From contig JAHIRF010000002.1 of assembly GCA_018818785.1 (NCBI GenBank), positions 278,595 through 342,594 of the forward strand: DNA of 64,000 bases, written 5' to 3'. The notes beneath the pieces are model-generated. The model was given only the letters and a program-made list of their open reading frames with translations, was not told the DNA's origin and made no database searches. Below are positions 43,673 through 53,243 of this stretch, in pieces; position 1 is the stretch's first letter; the number at the start of each line of letters is the position of its first letter. A program made the translations under genes and the position numbers. The stretch is from Thermoplasmatota archaeon (GTDB taxonomy: Archaea > Thermoplasmatota > Thermoplasmata > UBA10834).

Positions 43673-44778
43673 GAATAATGCACATCTCCGACACTCACCT
43701 CGGGTACAGCGCTTATTCGAAGGTCGATTCGCAGGGGATCAACCAGCGAGAGGCGGACTTCTACGACTCATTTAGACAGGCCATTGATAAGGCGATAGAG
43801 ATGCGGCCTGATGTCGTCATCCACGCAGGTGACCTCTTCGATACGGTCAGACCACAGAACAGAGCAATTGACTTCGCGCTCAAGCAGCTCATCAGACTAT
43901 CCGATGAGAAGATAAAGACCGTACTGATCTCTGGCAACCATTCCACCCCGAGGCTGAGGGAGACGGGCAACATCTTCAGGATATTCGAACATCTGGACCA
44001 TATACATTCAGTCCACCAACCCGGGCTTCGGAAGATCGTGAAGGGCGATCTCACAATCCACGCAGTCCCCCATTCGGTCGCACCGCCGATGCACGAGTTC
44101 ATATCGAATGCAACTCCGTCAGGAGATACGAAGTACAACGTGCTCGTCCTCCATGGAGGCATACTCGGATCGAACACATACAAGATGGATGAGTTCAACG
44201 AACAGGACGTGCCAGCATCATCCATATCCAAAGATTTTGACTATGTCGCATTAGGGCATTTCCACAGATTCACCGAAGTGAGGAGAGGGATGTACTATTC
44301 CGGATCGACCGAGAGATTAGGTTTTGGAGAGGTCGGTCAGAAGAAAGGTGTTATCGAAGTGGACCTTGACGAGGACAAGGCCATTTTCCACGAGTTGACA
44401 ACGAGAGACATGATAGATATCCCATCGATAGACGCATCGGAACTCACCTCATCGGAGATATTGAAGGAGGCCAGGGAAAGAATCAGCGCATCCTCGATCG
44501 ATGATAAGATCGTGAGACTGACTGTGAGCAAGGTCAAGCCAGATGCATATAGGGCTTTGGAGGTAGCGACTGTCAAAAAGCTGGGCTCTGCGGCGATGCA
44601 TTTCGAACTGAAAGTGGGAAGGGTTGAGACCGAGGAATTCCGCGAAGTCTCAGGCGGGCACATCGGATCCCTTTCTCACGAATTCCAGCAGTATGTGAAC
44701 TCGCTCGAAGTGTCTGATAGCAAGAAGAGGAAGCTCGCGGAGATAGGTCTGCCATACTTCTCGGAGGATGAGGGATGA
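43669..44778 (+). CDS. mre11: DNA double-strand break repair nuclease Mre11
   Basis: The 369-residue nuclease starts (M)RIMHISDTHLGYSAY and has the phosphoesterase ligands VIHAGDLFD, LISGNHSTPR, VLHGG and YVALGHFHRF, the manganese-binding set of Mre11. It trims DNA ends with Rad50. TTG at 43669 overlaps the antiporter stop (TTGA), ATG 43678 is the alternative. Its stop overlaps rad50 (ATGA). HerA and NurA, often beside these genes in archaea, are absent here. Confidence 0.95.
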   Translation: MRIMHISDTHLGYSAYSKVDSQGINQREADFYDSFRQAIDKAIEMRPDVVIHAGDLFDTVRPQNRAIDFALKQLIRLSDEKIKTVLISGNHSTPRLRETGNIFRIFEHLDHIHSVHQPGLRKIVKGDLTIHAVPHSVAPPMHEFISNATPSGDTKYNVLVLHGGILGSNTYKMDEFNEQDVPASSISKDFDYVALGHFHRFTEVRRGMYYSGSTERLGFGEVGQKKGVIEVDLDEDKAIFHELTTRDMIDIPSIDASELTSSEILKEARERISASSIDDKIVRLTVSKVKPDAYRALEVATVKKLGSAAMHFELKVGRVETEEFREVSGGHIGSLSHEFQQYVNSLEVSDSKKRKLAEIGLPYFSEDEG

Positions 44779-47198
44779 GGATATCATACCTCGAGATTAG
44801 GAATTATCGGAGATTCCGGGAGGTCAAACTGGAGTTCCCGGATGGAGTCGTGGGCATACTCGGATTGAATGGCACTGGAAAGACCACGATCATAGAGGCG
44901 ATAGCATGGGCGCTCTTCGGCAATACGGACGAAGTGGTGAGGACATCTCGAGAAGGCATCAGAAGCGCCGCCGCCGGATCATCAGAATCCTGTTCAGTGA
45001 ATCTCGAGTTCGAGCTAGGAGGCACCGATTACAGAATCGAAAGGGAGATGGGAGGTAAGAGCCTCACAATGAAGGTGGCTCTGAAATCAGGAGATACGGT
45101 CCTCGCTGATGGAGACAAGCCCGTGAAGAAGGCTGTCGAGAAACTGATCGGCATGGAACATAAATCGTTCTTCACTTCGGTCTTCGCGCGCCAGAAGGAA
45201 TTGAACGCCCTCCAGAATGTCACGCCTGGGGAAAGGAAGAAAGTGGTTCTTCGGATGCTCCGAATCGATGGCGTTGATGACATACTCCAGATCGCCAGAG
45301 CGGACAGAAGGGACGTGACAGAGAGGATCAAGGGCGCGGCGCAAACGCTGCATGACGAAGAAGGACGAGACCGGGAATCATTGATAGGGAACAAGGTGCC
45401 GATTCTAGAGAAAGCTGTCGAAGAATCGGAACGGATGCTGAAGATCGTCGAGGAGAATGAGAGCAAGGCCAAGAAGGACTTCGAGGGCACCAAGATCCGA
45501 CGAGACGAGGCTAAGAAGGATTATGAAGCGTACAATTCGACCAATAAGGACCTCTCAGCGAAGACCTCTGCTCTGAAAGAATTGCGCAACAGAGAGGAGC
45601 GATTGCAGAAAAGGATCAATGAGGTGAAGGTCAAGCTGCAGAGACTTCCGGTGCTTGAGAAGGCGGAAACTGACTGGGGCAAGATTTCATCCATACTGGA
45701 CGAATTGGAGGAATCCAGGCGGAAAGCCGAGCGTGCCAGACACCTTGCCAAGGATATAGAGACGGATGAGAAGTCGAAGGAACAGATGAGAGCGGAGGTC
45801 AGAGTGGCCGAAGAGGAACTCTCGAAGTTCCCTGATCTTGAAGGACAGGCGAAGAACCTGGACAGTTCCCGTGCAGAATCAGAGAAGGCGAGAACGGAGC
45901 TCTCGCACAGCATTGGCGAACTCAAGGCAAAGAGAAAGGAACGTACCGATGAGGCGTTGAAGGACCGCAAGAAGCTCGAAGAGATCTCTAAACTCGGTTC
46001 AGAAGGCACCTGCCCGACCTGCGAGAGAATGTTGGAGGATGCCTATGAGCTCCTGATCAGCAAACTGACAGTGTCAGCGTCGGAGGCCGAAAGGGCTGCT
46101 GCCGAAGCGAAGGCAGAGATGGAGAAGGCAGATGCGAACCTGGCAGGCATCTCGAGAAGGGAGGATGCATTCAAGAAGAAAGCCTCTTGGATCGAGGCGG
46201 AGACTCGCAGGAGAGGACGCCTCGAGGCTCAAATAGAGGCGTCCCACAAGCAATCCAAGGCGATAGATGATAGAATAGCCTCCAAGAAGCGAGATCTCGA
46301 AGAGTTGGGTAAAATCGCATTCTCGGAGGACGAATATGCCAAGACGAAATCCGAGAGGGATCGGTTAAAACCCATGCACGACGAGTTCGTCCGATTGAAA
46401 GGGACTCAGGAAGAGATGGTGCGTTCCGACCACGAGATGGGAGAGGTCAAGGATTGGATCGACAAGAATTCCATGGAAGAGCGCACTTTGAAGACCCTCA
46501 TTTCAGAACTTGAACCAAAGAAAGAGCTTTATGAAGTCATTCTCAAAGATATTGATGAAAAAATGAACATTCTATCAAAAGCCAAAGACGAGGTGCGGAG
46601 ACTCTCCGATTCGAGGGATAGTAGCAGATCCGAACTCCAAACGGCTAGGAAGGAGTTGGAGACCATCGAGAGGGTCAAGAAGAGCATAGAGATGGAGCGT
46701 ACAAAGGCCGACGACCTTGCACTTCTAGAGGACGTCCTGATAACATTCAGGGATCACCTGATAGGCAAGGTGGCTCCGACCCTCTCAGAACTCACGTCAC
46801 ACGTATTCGAATCCATGACAGAGGGCAGATATTCCGGCGTCGAACTGAACGACAGCTATGAGATCCAGATTGATGACCAAGGCACACTGTATCCGATCAG
46901 CAGGTTCTCAGGAGGGGAAGCTGACCTTGCAAACCTATCCCTCAGGTTGGCAATCTCAAGGATCATAGCGGAGAGGACCGGTGCCAACCCGATGAACTTC
47001 CTCATCCTGGACGAGATATTCGGATCGCTCGATCCCACTCGCAAGAGAAGTGTGATGGCAGCCCTGTCAAACCTATCGACCCAGTTCAGACAGATATTCC
47101 TCATAACCCACTTAGAGGATGTCAAGGATCTGATGGCATCCATCGTTAAGGTGGAAGAACTGGAGGATGGGAGCAGTACCGCGTTCCTGGTCTCGTGA
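44775..47198 (+). CDS. rad50: DNA double-strand break repair ATPase Rad50
   Basis: The 807-residue SMC-like ATPase has the N-terminal YLEIRNYRRFREVKLEFPDG and Walker A LGLNGTGKTTIIEAIAWALF. Long charged coiled coils surround a zinc hook TCPTCERM in mid-protein, and the C-terminal head has signature RFSGGEADLANLSLRLA and Walker B LILDEIFGSLDP. It tethers broken DNA ends with Mre11. The coiled coils are somewhat shorter than in many homologues. Confidence 0.96.
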   Translation: MRISYLEIRNYRRFREVKLEFPDGVVGILGLNGTGKTTIIEAIAWALFGNTDEVVRTSREGIRSAAAGSSESCSVNLEFELGGTDYRIEREMGGKSLTMKVALKSGDTVLADGDKPVKKAVEKLIGMEHKSFFTSVFARQKELNALQNVTPGERKKVVLRMLRIDGVDDILQIARADRRDVTERIKGAAQTLHDEEGRDRESLIGNKVPILEKAVEESERMLKIVEENESKAKKDFEGTKIRRDEAKKDYEAYNSTNKDLSAKTSALKELRNREERLQKRINEVKVKLQRLPVLEKAETDWGKISSILDELEESRRKAERARHLAKDIETDEKSKEQMRAEVRVAEEELSKFPDLEGQAKNLDSSRAESEKARTELSHSIGELKAKRKERTDEALKDRKKLEEISKLGSEGTCPTCERMLEDAYELLISKLTVSASEAERAAAEAKAEMEKADANLAGISRREDAFKKKASWIEAETRRRGRLEAQIEASHKQSKAIDDRIASKKRDLEELGKIAFSEDEYAKTKSERDRLKPMHDEFVRLKGTQEEMVRSDHEMGEVKDWIDKNSMEERTLKTLISELEPKKELYEVILKDIDEKMNILSKAKDEVRRLSDSRDSSRSELQTARKELETIERVKKSIEMERTKADDLALLEDVLITFRDHLIGKVAPTLSELTSHVFESMTEGRYSGVELNDSYEIQIDDQGTLYPISRFSGGEADLANLSLRLAISRIIAERTGANPMNFLILDEIFGSLDPTRKRSVMAALSNLSTQFRQIFLITHLEDVKDLMASIVKVEELEDGSSTAFLVS

Positions 47199-47203
47199 GC
47201 GGG

Positions 47204-48094
47204 TCAATAGCCGCCGAGCGTCATCTGGTCCTGTATGAACACTTCCTTGTGTTCATGAGGCATGCCGATTATCTCCATCATCTGAAAAGCGTTCTTGACT
47301 GCCTTCGCCCGCCCGTGGTTATTGAAATATATTCGTGCCTTCTCGCTGTTGGACACTATCTCCGAAAGCCTAGGCTCCCAATCAGCCAGTTGATCGTGTG
47401 AATAGAGGTAGTCGTAGCGGTTGATCCTGTAGTCATCCTCAACTTCGTCCTTGTACCAGATATCGTAGTTGCGACCGTGGAACCGCACATAGGCATGCTT
47501 CGATGTGAGGGACCGAGTTATCGGAAACCCCGGTCCATCCACTATCACATTTGCGACACCGAACTCTTGCAGGACCTCCACCGCATCTGGCGCGAGCTCG
47601 TTACCGCGCTCGTTAAGCCACGACCGGTGACGAAACTCCACCGCGTAATCATAGAGGTCTGTATCGAGCATCTGGAAGAGCGCCCTCAACTTCCCCAAGC
47701 TACCCCTACCTTCGAATCTGAAGTGCGGAGTCAATTGAATCAGGACCGCCCCGAGAAGACCTGCCTCTGCAAGCGGTCGAACACATATACTCTCGAAACT
47801 CGATGCCTGAGAGGATGCCGCCTCAGTAGAATCCTTCAGGATAGAGTCGTGGGTCACCATCTGAGGTAGTTTCACAGAAAACTCGAACCCCAGCCTCTGG
47901 CGACCTTTCTCAATCCAAGATTTCACCATATACTCATTCGGCGGCCTGTAGAACGTCGAATTGATCTCGACTGAAGGGAAGTACTTGGAGTAGTACGCGA
48001 ACCATTCCCCCTTCTTGCTCGCGAGATCGGCAGGATAGAACCTGCCGACCCAATCGTCGTACGACCACCCCGAGCAGCCAATCAACGCTGCCAT
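47204..48094 (-). CDS. DUF72 family protein (TIM-barrel)
   Basis: The 296-residue protein has the DUF72 start ALIGCSGWSYDDWVGRFYP and the motifs VEINSTFYRPP, SVKLPQM and AVEFRHRSW, a conserved metal-dependent TIM barrel family of unknown activity. A TTTTTATAG box (about 48119-48127) lies about 25-33 bases upstream of the ATG, so the transcript is probably leaderless. It converges with rad50. Confidence 0.9.
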   Translation of the reverse strand: MAALIGCSGWSYDDWVGRFYPADLASKKGEWFAYYSKYFPSVEINSTFYRPPNEYMVKSWIEKGRQRLGFEFSVKLPQMVTHDSILKDSTEAASSQASSFESICVRPLAEAGLLGAVLIQLTPHFRFEGRGSLGKLRALFQMLDTDLYDYAVEFRHRSWLNERGNELAPDAVEVLQEFGVANVIVDGPGFPITRSLTSKHAYVRFHGRNYDIWYKDEVEDDYRINRYDYLYSHDQLADWEPRLSEIVSNSEKARIYFNNHGRAKAVKNAFQMMEIIGMPHEHKEVFIQDQMTLGGY

Positions 48095-48441
48095 AGAGAT
48101 TTAAAGATAACTTATGGCTATAAAAATAATTGCGTATGGCGTCCTCGGGCATCCAGCATGATATTTGCTGCCAGTATTGGGACGAACCGACGGAGGGAAA
48201 GCCATATATCCAACAAACGGTGTAATACTCTCGCCTGGAATACTATGCTGCTGATCTACATGATGCAGTGTTCCGACACCAGGCTACAGTGCGCCGTATG
48301 GGTCCCTCTATGAATCACCGGTGAGACACCGAAACATGTGTAGGGGACAACACGACGTGCAACAAAAACCCCCAGGAGGGTCAGGGCGACGAGAGTGCTA
48401 AGCATACCATGAACCGCACTGTTACACCTGGGGGACACCGA
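48095..48441. other. Intergenic region between DUF72 and HExxH genes
   Basis: No convincing protein gene was found. The right part is taken up by the terminator-like structure of the HExxH gene (48364-48434). A further perfect hairpin, CGGTG (48319-48323) with CACCG (48327-48331), lies just left of it. A TATA-like CCATATATCC occurs at 48202-48211, so a short non-coding transcript on the plus strand cannot be excluded. I compared the region by eye with RNase P and SRP RNA landmarks and found no match. Confidence 0.4.
48364..48434 (-). terminator. Stem-loop and T-tract terminator after the HExxH gene
   Basis: On the minus strand, CCCCCAGG (plus-strand 48427-48434) pairs with CCTGGGGG (48369-48376), and a TTTTT run (48364-48368) follows. 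A nested AGTGC/GCACT pair (48394-48398, 48416-48420) sits in the loop. The structure begins eight bases after the stop codon of the gene at 48442-49131. Confidence 0.5.
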
Positions 48442-49131
48442 TCATCGTCTTGTCCTGGGCCGTGAGAGTCGCAAGAGCCAGTCCTCGGCTTCAGAATACA
48501 TCGAGAACTGTCGCTCGCGCTCCTTGAACTCCTTCGTGTGGTGGATGCTCCTTGTGGCGGTCCCCTTGGGATTCATCACCTCGTGCAGCAGCTCGTGATA
48601 GACGACGAATTCGAGCACATATCGAGGGACTCGCTCGGAGTCGAGAACACGATTGGCAGCGAGAAGGTTCAACGCCTTGAAATAGAAACCGAGACGGGAC
48701 GAGGGGGACTCTTTCGTCCATGCGAGGTCTGGCCGTCTCAATCCACCGCTGAAATAGCATCCGTTGACGTAATCGAACACTTCGCCGAGGTCTCTGTGGT
48801 TTCCGACCGGGCGGAAGGACAAGTTCCTCGCTCGGGATATGAACGTGTCCCTTTTGGTATCCCATAGATCGGTCGATCGCGCGTAGTCGAGGTATTGAAC
48901 CGTCATCCCTGCAGGACATTTGCTACCCTTCGCTCTGCATATGAGATACCATGCGAGTGCCTTCGTGACCTCATCTGGAGCGCCATCCATGTAGTCGCTT
49001 ATCTTGAAGGATAGCATGTGATTCCTGAGCCTCCAGGTATGCTTGAGCTCAGTGTATTGATTATACTCCGCGGAGATCCTATCCTCGGTGACTTGCTTTC
49101 CGACCTGCCTGAAGATTGTCTCAAGTTCCAC
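48442..49131 (-). CDS. SprT/M48-like HExxH metalloprotein of unknown function
   Basis: The 229-residue protein has a zinc-peptidase motif VYHELLHEVM (HExxH) with a further His in HHTKEF about 20 residues later. An N-terminal part of about 60 residues (KISDYMDGAPDEVTKALAW) resembles archaeal SprT-like proteins. Function unknown. I choose GTG 49131: a CATATAAAATGG box at about 49153-49164 lies 26 bases upstream, which would make the transcript leaderless, and would exclude the longer version from 49218. Confidence 0.65.
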   Translation of the reverse strand: MELETIFRQVGKQVTEDRISAEYNQYTELKHTWRLRNHMLSFKISDYMDGAPDEVTKALAWYLICRAKGSKCPAGMTVQYLDYARSTDLWDTKRDTFISRARNLSFRPVGNHRDLGEVFDYVNGCYFSGGLRRPDLAWTKESPSSRLGFYFKALNLLAANRVLDSERVPRYVLEFVVYHELLHEVMNPKGTATRSIHHTKEFKERERQFSMYSEAEDWLLRLSRPRTRR

Positions 49132-49248
49132 GATGCGCGTATGGCTGAACCATTTTATATGGTTGACCGCTAATCCAAAGATATGGATGGACAACCGCCC
49201 AGGCGATGGTCGCCGCATTTATCGCATAAATGGACATCGACCAGGGCG

Positions 49249-50313
49249 ATGACTCTCGCATCTGCAACCGCCATGGTCTGCGCGGTTCTGTTCACTGCAA
49301 TCCCTGGAATCATGCCCGCGAAAGCGAGCCCGGATATGGAGGCGATTCGAGCGATCATTGAGAACGTCGATACCGCGAATGTTATGTCGACGATCGAGGA
49401 CCTTGAAGATTTTGGGTCCAGGAGTTTCGTCCTGGAGAGTTCAAGACAGTCGGCACTGTACATCTATGAGAGATTCGCCGAAATAGGATTGGAGACTGAG
49501 ATCCAGGAGTTCACGGTCGGCGATGTCATCAGCTCCAATGTCATAGCGACCATTCCGACAGATAGTGGGAGCGAAGGGCTGTTCCTATTCGGGGCGCACT
49601 ATGATTCTGAGAACTACTTGGCAGATGACCTGACGGATACAGAACTTCTGCCCGCCCCAGGTGCGGATGACGACGCGTCTGGAATCGCTGCGATAATTGA
49701 GATGGCCAGAGTACTAGTGGATGTCGATCTGCACGATACTGTGAAGTTCGTTGCCTTTGGAGCGGAGGAATATGGATACGACCATTCTGGCGGATGTGTC
49801 GGCAGCGCGTACTTCGTCGAACAAGAAGTCGCGAACGGTGAGACATACAAGGGTTCTGCGATTCTCGACATGATCGGATACAGGGTCGGGATAGACAACA
49901 TCGTAACAATAATCACGAAAGAAGACTCCAACCTCATGGCAGAAACGACCAAGGACATGATAAGGTGGCTGGACCTCGGATTGGAGGTCAATCTGGTGAA
50001 AGCACCCAACATCTTGTTTAGTGACCATTCATCATTCTGGGAAGCAGACTTCCCCAGCATGCTAGTGACTGAGGAAGTCCATGAATATACCCTGGTCCCA
50101 ATCAATCCATACTACCACACTTCACTTGATACAATGGATACGCTTTCTGAGGAGCAGATAGGAGTGACCGCTCAAGCCCTTGTGGGTAGTATACTCTGGC
50201 TATCGGCCGAAGATGGCGGTTACGCATCAATAATATTAGTGATTGTAATAATAACCGTGGCCACAATAGCGGTCACGATGTTCTTTGCGATGCGAAGGAG
50301 AAGAAAGGAGTGA
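49249..50313 (+). CDS. Secreted M28-family aminopeptidase with C-terminal membrane anchor
   Basis: The 354-residue protein has a signal peptide (MTLASATAMVCAVLFTA, likely cleaved near AKA-SPD), an M28 zinc-peptidase domain (ligands in FGAHYDSEN, PGADDDASG, GAEEYGYD, LDMIGY and YYHTSLDT), and a C-terminal transmembrane helix (SIILVIVIITVATIAVTMFF) followed by a basic RRRRKE. It would act at the outer face of the membrane. ATG 49249 lies about 25-30 bases after GCATTTATCG; an earlier ATG at 49183 would put basic residues before the signal. Confidence 0.88.
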   Translation: MTLASATAMVCAVLFTAIPGIMPAKASPDMEAIRAIIENVDTANVMSTIEDLEDFGSRSFVLESSRQSALYIYERFAEIGLETEIQEFTVGDVISSNVIATIPTDSGSEGLFLFGAHYDSENYLADDLTDTELLPAPGADDDASGIAAIIEMARVLVDVDLHDTVKFVAFGAEEYGYDHSGGCVGSAYFVEQEVANGETYKGSAILDMIGYRVGIDNIVTIITKEDSNLMAETTKDMIRWLDLGLEVNLVKAPNILFSDHSSFWEADFPSMLVTEEVHEYTLVPINPYYHTSLDTMDTLSEEQIGVTAQALVGSILWLSAEDGGYASIILVIVIITVATIAVTMFFAMRRRRKE

Positions 50314-50774
50314 TGCACATGATGGACGAAGAGAACCACGAACGCAGGCGTGAATATCCGGATGCCCCATTGATAGGGGTGGGCACAGTCACGATCAAGG
50401 ATGGCAAGATTTTGCTGATAAAGCGAGCTTTTGACCCTGGTGCCGGTAAGTGGAGCATACCAGGTGGACTTGTGGAGGTCGGAGAGAAACTCTCTGAAGC
50501 CGCAGTGAGAGAAACCGAGGAAGAGACAGGGATCAAGGTCGAGGTTCTCGAACTGATAAATGTGTTCGACATGATAGATAGAGACGATTCGGGGAAGATC
50601 AAGTTCCATTTCGTCCTTGTGGACTTTCTGTCGAAACCGATCAGCGGAGAGGCACGATTGAGCGCTGAGGTCCAGGAGATAAAATGGGCCACCTATGAAG
50701 ATGCAAAGAAGATGGACCTCACCAAGACCGCGAGGAAAGCTCTCGAAGAACTCTTCGGGGGAATAGTGGGCTAG
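50310..50774 (+). CDS. Nudix hydrolase
   Basis: The protein of about 150 residues contains a perfect Nudix box, GGLVEVGEKLSEAAVRETEEETGI (positions about 52-75), preceded by VGTVTIKDGKILLIKRA and followed by WATYEDAKKM. It cleaves nucleoside diphosphates linked to another moiety. The specific substrate is unknown, though the form resembles ADP-ribose pyrophosphatases. GTG 50310 overlaps the M28 stop; ATG 50313, 50319 or 50322 could be the true start, as AAGGAG lies just upstream. Confidence 0.92.
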   Translation: MMHMMDEENHERRREYPDAPLIGVGTVTIKDGKILLIKRAFDPGAGKWSIPGGLVEVGEKLSEAAVRETEEETGIKVEVLELINVFDMIDRDDSGKIKFHFVLVDFLSKPISGEARLSAEVQEIKWATYEDAKKMDLTKTARKALEELFGGIVG

Positions 50775-53056
50775 GTCCTGCCAGGTGGCATGAAGGTCGG
50801 GAATGATACGCCCGTCCCTGGCTGCAGGGTCTTATTGACATTCGTGGTCTTCAGGACCATCACAGGTACATCCACCGACCGTATGATCCTATCGTATACG
50901 GTTCCGAACAGAGTCTTCTCTATAGCAGTCTGGGCACCTGCACCCATCACTAATAGGTCGCATTTCTTAGCTGCTTGGAGCACAGCGTCAACGCGCGATT
51001 TCGACCGCACGATATGAACCTCATGAGGTACATTGACCCGAGTGCACATCTTGCTCAACCTATCCGCGTTACCCTTGGCAAGTTCGACCTGCTTGTCGTC
51101 AGTTATCACCGCGAGGATATCAATCGAGGCACCATATTCTTTTGCGAGTGGCAGTGCGAGAAGAAGTGCCTTCCTAGTCTCATAGTATTTACCCGAGACG
51201 AGGAGTATCTTCTCTATGTTCTTGCTTAGCCTCTTGGTCTTGATGATTGCCACATCGCAAGGTGCCCGGCTCACCACCTCGTCTAGATTTCTACCTAATA
51301 TTGTTCTTCCGCGTCTGCGCGTGCCTTTCCACCCCAGGACCAGAAGGTTGGCAGCGTCGTGCTTGATCTGGTCGACTATCGCACCGGGCACATAATACGA
51401 TACTGAGACCACGGGACGGACTTTGACGGTGGAAGGCGCAACCTTGATGGCTTTCTTCAATCCCTGGGCGATCTCATCAACATAATCTCTGCGGATGGCC
51501 TCCAACGGCATCGCACGAGGAACCTCGACCACAGTGTTCACGGTCAATTCGCCCTTGAAATACCGCGCGATGACGCCTGCAGTCTCCACGAGCCTGAGGT
51601 CCCCAAGGTCGCCGAGCGCCAGGAAGACCCTGTATCGTTCGATCTGGTCCTTCTGGAGAGGCTTGGCCGGAACCCTCTTCCTCTCGACGATCGACTGGAA
51701 TTCCTCGGCTGGCTTTGCGAATACGGATAGAGCGAGGCCCGCCCCCAACCAAATGAGTGTGATGTACCAGGCCATAGGCATGAAGTTGAACATGTATATG
51801 GCAATCGCTATGCTGCTGATAATCCCGACAACAGGGAAGAGCGGGAACAAAGGAGTTTTGAACCCGATATCGATCTTCGTGAGTCTGCGTCTCAATTTGA
51901 TAGATGCCGCGTTCGCGAATGTGAAAAGAAGCAGGAACATGATCGATGTCGATGCGACCACTACCTCCAGCGGGAAGAATAGTGCCATGAACAACATTAT
52001 CAATCCAGTTATCACGATGGCGTTGTGAGGGACGCGTCTCTTCTTGTGAACTGCCCCGAAGATCTTTGGCAAGGAGCTATCCCTGCCCATGGCAAAGCTA
52101 ACCCTGGATGATGAGAAGACAGTTGCGTTCAGCGCCGCCATCGCGGACAGCACTCCGCCGAAGATCACCAGTGGGGCGCCGAGGTATGGAATCACGCGCT
52201 CAGCACTCGCGATGACCGCATTCTCGCCTTGTTCACCGAGCCATTCGGGAGAGAAATTCACTAGGCAGGCGAACGCCACGGAAAGGTACAGTGCAGCAGC
52301 AACAAGGACGGAGATGAAAATCGCGCGGGGTATGTTCCTCTTCGGATCCTTCACTTCTTCGCCACATTGGACGATGATCTCGTAGCCTTCGAATGCTATG
52401 AAGGTGAATCCCATCACCATGAAGAGGCGAGAGAAATCGTCCGGGAAGATCGAACCGATACTCTTGAGCATGTAGATGCCAGACACATCAAGAGCGAACA
52501 GTACCGAGAACGCCACGAAGAATGCGACGATTAGTATCTGGATCAGGGTGATCGTGGCGCCCGCCTTGCCAGTGGCACCCACACCAGCATAATTCACTCC
52601 AACGAAGGATATTATCGCGAAGACAGCGAATAGTTTCACAATCATATCATTCGTGAGACCGAAGAAATCGACGTCGAAGTATGCGGCGAACGCAACCATC
52701 GCATAACCCAAGCCCAGGGCATAGTAGCTGCAAGCGACGGTATGACCGAACCAAGACATCCATCCGGAAAGGAATGCGGCGGGGTGCCTCAAACCCTTCT
52801 TAGCCCATAGATAACCCCCGCCTGCTTCGGGGAAGGTGGAACCCAGCTCAGCATATGTCCCAGCCGTGAAAATGGTCGCTATCGCGTTGAGTACGAAGAC
52901 GAGCAGTACCGCTCCTCCGACCTCTCTTGTGGTGACCCCTATGAGGACGAATATGCTGGTACCAATCATGGCACCAATGCCGATCATCGTCACATCGAAA
53001 AGGCCCAGGTCGCGCCTCAGTGTGACCGTAACAGATTCATTGGCTGCGCTTGGCAT
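50771..53056 (-). CDS. APC-family amino acid permease with two C-terminal Usp domains
   Basis: The 761-residue protein has an APC-type permease of about 12 helices (1-455), with VTMIGIGAMIGTSIFVLIG at helix 1 and the TFPEAGGGYLWAKKGL loop. Two cytoplasmic universal stress domains follow (about 465-600 and 610-745); LLVLGWKGTRRRGRTILGRNLDEVV and LLVMGAGAQTAIEKTLFGTVYDRII are their ATP-binding signatures. The Usp domains probably tune uptake to energy status. Substrate unknown. Its end overlaps the convergent Nudix gene by four bases. Confidence 0.93.
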   Translation of the reverse strand: MPSAANESVTVTLRRDLGLFDVTMIGIGAMIGTSIFVLIGVTTREVGGAVLLVFVLNAIATIFTAGTYAELGSTFPEAGGGYLWAKKGLRHPAAFLSGWMSWFGHTVACSYYALGLGYAMVAFAAYFDVDFFGLTNDMIVKLFAVFAIISFVGVNYAGVGATGKAGATITLIQILIVAFFVAFSVLFALDVSGIYMLKSIGSIFPDDFSRLFMVMGFTFIAFEGYEIIVQCGEEVKDPKRNIPRAIFISVLVAAALYLSVAFACLVNFSPEWLGEQGENAVIASAERVIPYLGAPLVIFGGVLSAMAALNATVFSSSRVSFAMGRDSSLPKIFGAVHKKRRVPHNAIVITGLIMLFMALFFPLEVVVASTSIMFLLLFTFANAASIKLRRRLTKIDIGFKTPLFPLFPVVGIISSIAIAIYMFNFMPMAWYITLIWLGAGLALSVFAKPAEEFQSIVERKRVPAKPLQKDQIERYRVFLALGDLGDLRLVETAGVIARYFKGELTVNTVVEVPRAMPLEAIRRDYVDEIAQGLKKAIKVAPSTVKVRPVVSVSYYVPGAIVDQIKHDAANLLVLGWKGTRRRGRTILGRNLDEVVSRAPCDVAIIKTKRLSKNIEKILLVSGKYYETRKALLLALPLAKEYGASIDILAVITDDKQVELAKGNADRLSKMCTRVNVPHEVHIVRSKSRVDAVLQAAKKCDLLVMGAGAQTAIEKTLFGTVYDRIIRSVDVPVMVLKTTNVNKTLQPGTGVSFPTFMPPGRT

Positions 53057-53243
53057 TTTGGATTCTTGGGATTAGACAGGCAGTGTATAAGCCTTTGCGA
53101 TAATCGCTTAATTAGCACGAGTGGGAAAAGCGTCGTTTCCAGTGGATCATCACATATATTACGGCGCACCTGGCCACTTCGAAATGGCCCTCGCCTCCAA
53201 GGTATAAGTATATATGCAACCGAATCATGCACATATTTGTCCA

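Noticed and set aside
48256..48438. A 60-residue minus-strand frame with a hydrophobic stretch
   Set aside because: It coincides with the stem-loop and T-tract that look like a terminator, and has no ribosome-binding site.
48130..48441. Possible RNase P or SRP RNA gene
   Set aside because: GGAGGGAAAGCC and CCGAAACATG only loosely recall RNase P conserved regions; the required pairings and the SRP helix 8 motif were not found.
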